The notes beneath the pieces were generated by a model. The model did no database searches, had not been told where the DNA came from, and was given only the letters and a program-made list of their open reading frames with translations. This document shows positions 60,752 through 64,000 of a stretch of 64,000 nt of DNA, in pieces (within the stretch, counting starts at the first letter, position 1; each line of letters opens with the position of its first letter). Made by a program: the position numbers and the translations under genes. The stretch is taken from positions 372,001 through 436,000 of the forward strand of contig CBDFLD010000020.1 in the NCBI GenBank assembly GCA_965249005.1. The letters run 5' to 3'. Source of the stretch: CBDFLD01 sp965249005 (GTDB lineage: Bacteria > Acidobacteriota > UBA6911).

Positions 60752-62095
60752 CTAGTTGGGGATCTCCGAACGGATGTAATCGAGAACTCCCTTCTTGAAA
60801 TCATCCTCGACCTGGTCGGTGAAGGGGCAAACGAGACCGGGTTCATAGCCGCCTTCGGCAAAGGCCGTTTTGATCGGTAGATATCCAATATAGCCGTTGG
60901 CATAGCCGAAATAGAAGGTGTAAGGGTATGGCGAACGCTGCCTGACGGCCGTCGCGATCTGGTTGAAAAGCTCCACCGGGGCCGACCAGATCAGGACGCT
61001 GTTATTGATCTTCAGAAAACGAACTGGGATTCTCATCCAGGTTTTCCCGCCGTCCTTCCGGATATACTCCGGCGAATCGTCGAGCCAGCCAAATCCGGGT
61101 TTTTGAGGGGTTTCGATGATCGTCTCTCCCGTCCACAACCGAATGTTCGGTGTTGTTCGTCGAAGGGAGCGGTGAGCGGCCAGGATGGGGTCGCCCAGCA
61201 TTGTCTTGAATTGAGATAGGTGGGCGGCCCTTGGATTGCCATGGTCGCTGTAGATAGGTGCAACGTTGCCGGCAGCGCCATTGATAAAAAGCATGGGAGC
61301 GCGCACCTTCGATTCGACGTATTCGGAAACCACCCCCGCTGCATCGCCACTGAGCAGAGAGTTCCCCGCGCCCAAAACAGTGCAGTGCATGGCGTAGCTC
61401 GCGACCAGGGCCAACACGGATCCGTCGATTCTAGCGATCCGAATCAATCCGATTTGTCGATCGACGGGACGATCTGGATTCGAACCCAGTGAGATCTTCC
61501 CGTCTTCGTCCACGGCTCTCCGGTTGACGTTGGCAAAGGAAATCCCAGTCGTGACGCCAAGTCGGGCCGGTTCCAGGAGCGATCGTGCCTTTCGAATCCC
61601 ATTGATCAGCTGGCCCTGAACCTGGTCCGAATACTCTGAGTTGGGCGGGTGAGGCTTGCGCCAGGGCCGCACCAGTTTGTCAAAGCCGGAGGAACCGACG
61701 GCAGGGGCGGAATGCGTATGGGTGGCAGTCCACCAAATCTGCCTTCGTTCGATTCCCACCTCCCGACTCACCCGGGAAATCGTTTCACGATAGAAAGAAG
61801 GTGGAATCACGGTCAGATCGGAAGAAATCAGATAAAACTGCGTCTGCCCGTCATCGATGGCAACGATCCGGTGGTAGAGCTTGTCGTGCACGCCCGTGGA
61901 CTTTCGAGCCGCATAGGCAACATGCCACTGGGGCTCGTCCGGAGTGATGTCCATCTTTACCGCGGAGGCCCGGAAGCTTGCGGCTGTGGCTGGAATCGAC
62001 GAAGCCAGGAGCACGGCAGCGAGCGAGGCCAGCCGGATCTGCGAACCTCTTGTGCCGAGACATCTCGATGCACATCGAGTCGAAAAGATACTCAT
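60752..62095 (-). CDS. Neutral ceramidase-like secreted hydrolase
   Basis: Resembles the neutral/alkaline non-lysosomal ceramidase family that releases fatty acid from N-acyl sphingoids. After the signal (LASLAAVLLASSIPATA) come AVKMDITPDEPQW, the zinc-binding TATHTHSAPA, MHCTVLGAGNSLLSGDAAGV and LFINGAAGN. 447 residues, shorter than full-size ceramidases (about 650), as is common for bacterial relatives lacking the C-terminal domain. The substrate may be another N-acyl amide. It sits beside sulfatases, consistent with breakdown of sulfated or complex lipids and glycans. Confidence 0.8.
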   Translation of the reverse strand: MSIFSTRCASRCLGTRGSQIRLASLAAVLLASSIPATAASFRASAVKMDITPDEPQWHVAYAARKSTGVHDKLYHRIVAIDDGQTQFYLISSDLTVIPPSFYRETISRVSREVGIERRQIWWTATHTHSAPAVGSSGFDKLVRPWRKPHPPNSEYSDQVQGQLINGIRKARSLLEPARLGVTTGISFANVNRRAVDEDGKISLGSNPDRPVDRQIGLIRIARIDGSVLALVASYAMHCTVLGAGNSLLSGDAAGVVSEYVESKVRAPMLFINGAAGNVAPIYSDHGNPRAAHLSQFKTMLGDPILAAHRSLRRTTPNIRLWTGETIIETPQKPGFGWLDDSPEYIRKDGGKTWMRIPVRFLKINNSVLIWSAPVELFNQIATAVRQRSPYPYTFYFGYANGYIGYLPIKTAFAEGGYEPGLVCPFTDQVEDDFKKGVLDYIRSEIPN

Positions 62096-62206
62096 TCTTT
62101 GGCTCCCAAGGAGTAGCTTGATCGTTAGACCCAGAGTCTATCAAAAGTTGGCGGTTGTGGGCATCAAGAACCGCACTCACTGTGCTAGCATGAATATCCC
62201 TAACGT

Positions 62207-62234
62207 TGCGCTAACGAAAGCGGAGAGCGGAGGC
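62207..62234. repeat. Short heptamer array supplying a ribosome-binding site
   Basis: TGCGCTA ACGAAAG CGGAGAG CGGAGGC in register of seven. GGAGG (62229-62233) lies eight bases before the ATG at 62242. Confidence 0.65.
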
Positions 62235-62241
62235 TGGCGGT

Positions 62242-63459
62242 ATGCGAGGGAGAATGGTGCTACTCGTTCTGTCTGGGGCCGTGATCACGCTCGGCTGTGG
62301 TGGGGCGGGAGAATCCGAGACAGGCGGGGGCTTCTATACAACCGAGAAGATCGAGCAAGTGAGCAGTCGAGAGTCCGACGGATGGCAACTCGAATACTAT
62401 CGCAATCGGGCGTACACCTGTGGCGTGAGTGGCTATCAAACCTTCGTCTTGGCTTATCGCCAGAAAGATTCCTTGTCCGACCCCAAACCGTTGTGGGTCC
62501 GATTGCACGGCGGCGGCGGCGGGAATTGGCTGCCCGACGGGAGCTATACCCCCGAGGGGCACGACCCTCGATCTTTGGACGAAGAGACCGCCCAGCAACT
62601 CGCGGGTAGTTTGCGTGAAAAAGGCCTGATTGCAAACGTGACCGACCATGCTGCCGGGTTCCGCTTTTTGCTTCCTTCGCTGTGCGATCATGATTTCTAT
62701 AGCGGCACCGGCGAGGTCGATCTCCACAATCCCAATATTCCGGATGAGAATGGGGACCAGCGGCGCGTCGACGGCGCACCAGCGACCCTCTCCGCATTGG
62801 CTTTCGCCAGAAGACGCCTCAACGCGACCCACGTTTTTCTCCACGGGACGAGCGCAGGCTCCATGGGGGCAATGACGCTGGCGGCGGAACTAGGACGGCA
62901 GGGGGAGCGACTGAGCGGTGCGGTATTGGATAGCTGGGTGCTCAATCCATATCTGCTGGATCTCATGAAGACTGGTTGCCGTTCGGAACGACCGAACAAC
63001 CCCGGGCTCACCGGCGTTCCGACTCCTTCGGAACCGGAGTTGTTTCTGGAGCGTCTCGGCTATTACGGGAGCCCCGAGCATATGCCGGAGGAGTCCGTCG
63101 CAAATGGCCTTGTGCAGACTCCTCTGTTTCTCACCTGGTCGCGTGACGATCCGGGAATGTGCGGTGAAAAGATCCTGACCCTCGAGGATAGCCACGGAGC
63201 CACAGCCAAAGGGGAAGCATCCTGGCTGATGAACATGCCGCTCAGCGAAGCCCTCGATCAACACAATCCCGGTGGGGCCTCTCGCTGGCGGCGCCTATGT
63301 GTGGACAACCCGGAGCTCGATGGTTCCGAGTGCGATCGGCACTCCCCGACTCGATTCAGCGCCGCGGAGTTCGGGGGAGACCGGTCCCGAGAGGGAGAAG
63401 ACTACAATCAAGTGATCATGGCTTGGGTCGGCGAAAGACTCGGAGATGAAATTCCATGA
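62242..63459 (+). CDS. Alpha/beta-hydrolase-like lipoprotein, function unknown
   Basis: Lipoprotein signal ends AVITLGC (Cys19). LWVRLHGGGGGNW looks like an oxyanion-hole strand-turn, and FLHGTSAGSMGAMTLA has the nucleophile elbow G-T-S-A-G. A later DDP (SRDDPGM) and a HSP near the C-terminus could complete a Ser-Asp-His triad. 405 residues, many Cys for disulfides (CGVSGYQ, LCDHD, TGCRS), which suggests extracellular location. It could be a carbohydrate esterase or polymer depolymerase. I do not recognise a closer family. Confidence 0.65.
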   Translation: MRGRMVLLVLSGAVITLGCGGAGESETGGGFYTTEKIEQVSSRESDGWQLEYYRNRAYTCGVSGYQTFVLAYRQKDSLSDPKPLWVRLHGGGGGNWLPDGSYTPEGHDPRSLDEETAQQLAGSLREKGLIANVTDHAAGFRFLLPSLCDHDFYSGTGEVDLHNPNIPDENGDQRRVDGAPATLSALAFARRRLNATHVFLHGTSAGSMGAMTLAAELGRQGERLSGAVLDSWVLNPYLLDLMKTGCRSERPNNPGLTGVPTPSEPELFLERLGYYGSPEHMPEESVANGLVQTPLFLTWSRDDPGMCGEKILTLEDSHGATAKGEASWLMNMPLSEALDQHNPGGASRWRRLCVDNPELDGSECDRHSPTRFSAAEFGGDRSREGEDYNQVIMAWVGERLGDEIP

Positions 63460-63461
63460 AG

Positions 63462-63612
63462 CCGCTTTCCGCTTACCGTCAAGCGCTATCCGTCTACCGC
63501 TCTCCACCTACCGCTTTCCGCGGGGTTGTCCTTTTTATCCGTCTTAGAAGCCCCGTTGAGATCGTTTCAGGCGGTTGGGGCGGTTAGCGCTCGACGCTGG
63601 ACGGATAGCAGT
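63462..63612. repeat. Largest paired heptamer repeat element
   Basis: Left array 63462-63517: CCGCTTT CCGCTTA CCGTCAA GCGCTAT CCGTCTA CCGCTCT CCACCTA CCGCTTT, eight units in exact register. Right array 63571-63612: GCGGTTG GGGCGGT TAGCGCT CGACGCT GGACGGA TAGCAGT. The two face each other across about 50 unique bases and fill the whole gap between convergent genes. Confidence 0.85.
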
Positions 63613-63617
63613 CCCCC

Positions 63618-64000
63618 TCAGATCCTTCTCACCTTGGCGATCACTTCCGGGTGCGACTTCCAGTCACCCCACTCGGCCTGGGTCGTCGCCACCGACTCCA
63701 ACTGCTCCGCCAGCTGCCAAGCCTCACCGGGACGAGACCGTACGAAGAGTCGTACCGTGCTGGAGCACAGGTCGTGATGTACGGGCCACCATGACTTGCC
63801 GTCCGGCTCGTGGTACTCCGCCTCGACCAGCAGCGTGTCCTCCCCCCGTATCTCGGCCTCCAGCCGCGTCGTCTCGCTCTTGCCCACGAAGCGCCACCAG
63901 CCGGGCCGCACCTCGTTGTGGGCGACCGAGCCGTCGAGGAAAGAGAACTGGCGGTAGTCGGTACCGCTGGCGCGTAGGATGGCGACGTGAAGCGGGTTCG
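63618..64000 (-). CDS. C-terminal part of an unknown protein, cut by the window edge
   Basis: The frame is open to the right edge; the first visible residues are NPLHVAILRASGTDYRQFSF and the end is SHPEVIAKVRRI. About 126 residues are visible. It contains several aromatic-rich beta-like strands (RPGWWRFVGKSETTRLEAEI, GKSWWPVHHDLCSS). It is not a secreted N-terminus and I cannot assign a family. The GTG at 63911 is internal. Confidence 0.6.
   Translation of the reverse strand, partial: NPLHVAILRASGTDYRQFSFLDGSVAHNEVRPGWWRFVGKSETTRLEAEIRGEDTLLVEAEYHEPDGKSWWPVHHDLCSSTVRLFVRSRPGEAWQLAEQLESVATTQAEWGDWKSHPEVIAKVRRI

Noticed and set aside
1..64000. rRNA or tRNA genes
   Set aside because: I saw no conserved rRNA segments and no convincing tRNA cloverleaf with a TTCGANNC arm; a covariance-model scan would be needed to be certain.

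Overview
This window is GC-rich DNA from a free-living or symbiotic heterotrophic bacterium. It is dense in secreted hydrolases and has a DUF1501 / DUF1549-DUF1553 / WD40 / PPC operon, a ThuA-PVC-type dehydrogenase-HEAT-cytochrome c giant lipoprotein, and five sulfatase or ceramidase genes. Those families are typical of Planctomycetes/Verrucomicrobia-like and Acidobacteriota genomes. The sequence shows no 16S rRNA or other phylogenetic marker, so Acidobacteriota or a PVC-related phylum is only a guess. Most genes have Shine-Dalgarno motifs or leaderless-like starts, and many products carry lipoprotein or Tat-like signals.

Layout. 1-3.3 kb: the 3' part of an amidase converges on a broken DUF3604 gene. 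3.4-9.6 kb: an unusual cluster of five diverged QueG-like double [4Fe-4S] proteins, a TetR regulator, a small HTH protein and a 7Fe ferredoxin, headed by a promoter whose -10 lies in a TetR-type palindrome. 9.7-17.7 kb: a PhoD-like phosphatase, a sialate-esterase-like lipoprotein, an IS256-family element, a LarA-type racemase, an FAH-family dehydratase and an aldehyde dehydrogenase. 17.7-32.1 kb: two identical group II introns in inverted orientation bracket a glycosidase, the four-gene DUF1501 operon and an internally deleted oxidoreductase. 32.1-45.8 kb: a second glycosidase, an N-terminally shortened PQQ enzyme, a GH51 arabinofuranosidase, two sulfatases, the 1422-residue fusion and a P450. 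46-51.4 kb: a C45-type hydrolase and a sugar-acid catabolic set (frameshifted HpcH/HpaI aldolase, IlvD/Edd dehydratase, GntP transporter). 51.5-64 kb: sulfatase, serine hydrolase, acyl-CoA ligase, frameshifted second DUF3604, a VapBC-type toxin-antitoxin pair, sulfatase, ceramidase-like gene, esterase-like lipoprotein and a truncated gene at the right edge.

How the genes work together. Sulfatases, GH51, GH5-like enzymes and the esterases could strip sulfated or acylated glycans. The GntP transporter, the IlvD-type dehydratase, the aldolase, and (in a separate locus) the FAH dehydratase plus aldehyde dehydrogenase could then oxidise the released sugar acids. LarA would handle 2-hydroxy acids. 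The Fe-S cluster is a separate redox module of unknown substrate.

Two non-coding repeat families stand out. Degenerate seven-base tandem repeats (CCGCTTT / AAGCGGA type) fill at least nine intergenic gaps, often as facing arrays that could fold into long hairpins. A GGGACGTC-type palindromic family ends genes at three sites. Several genes are damaged: three have internal deletions and two have single-base frameshifts, which may be true decay or assembly error.
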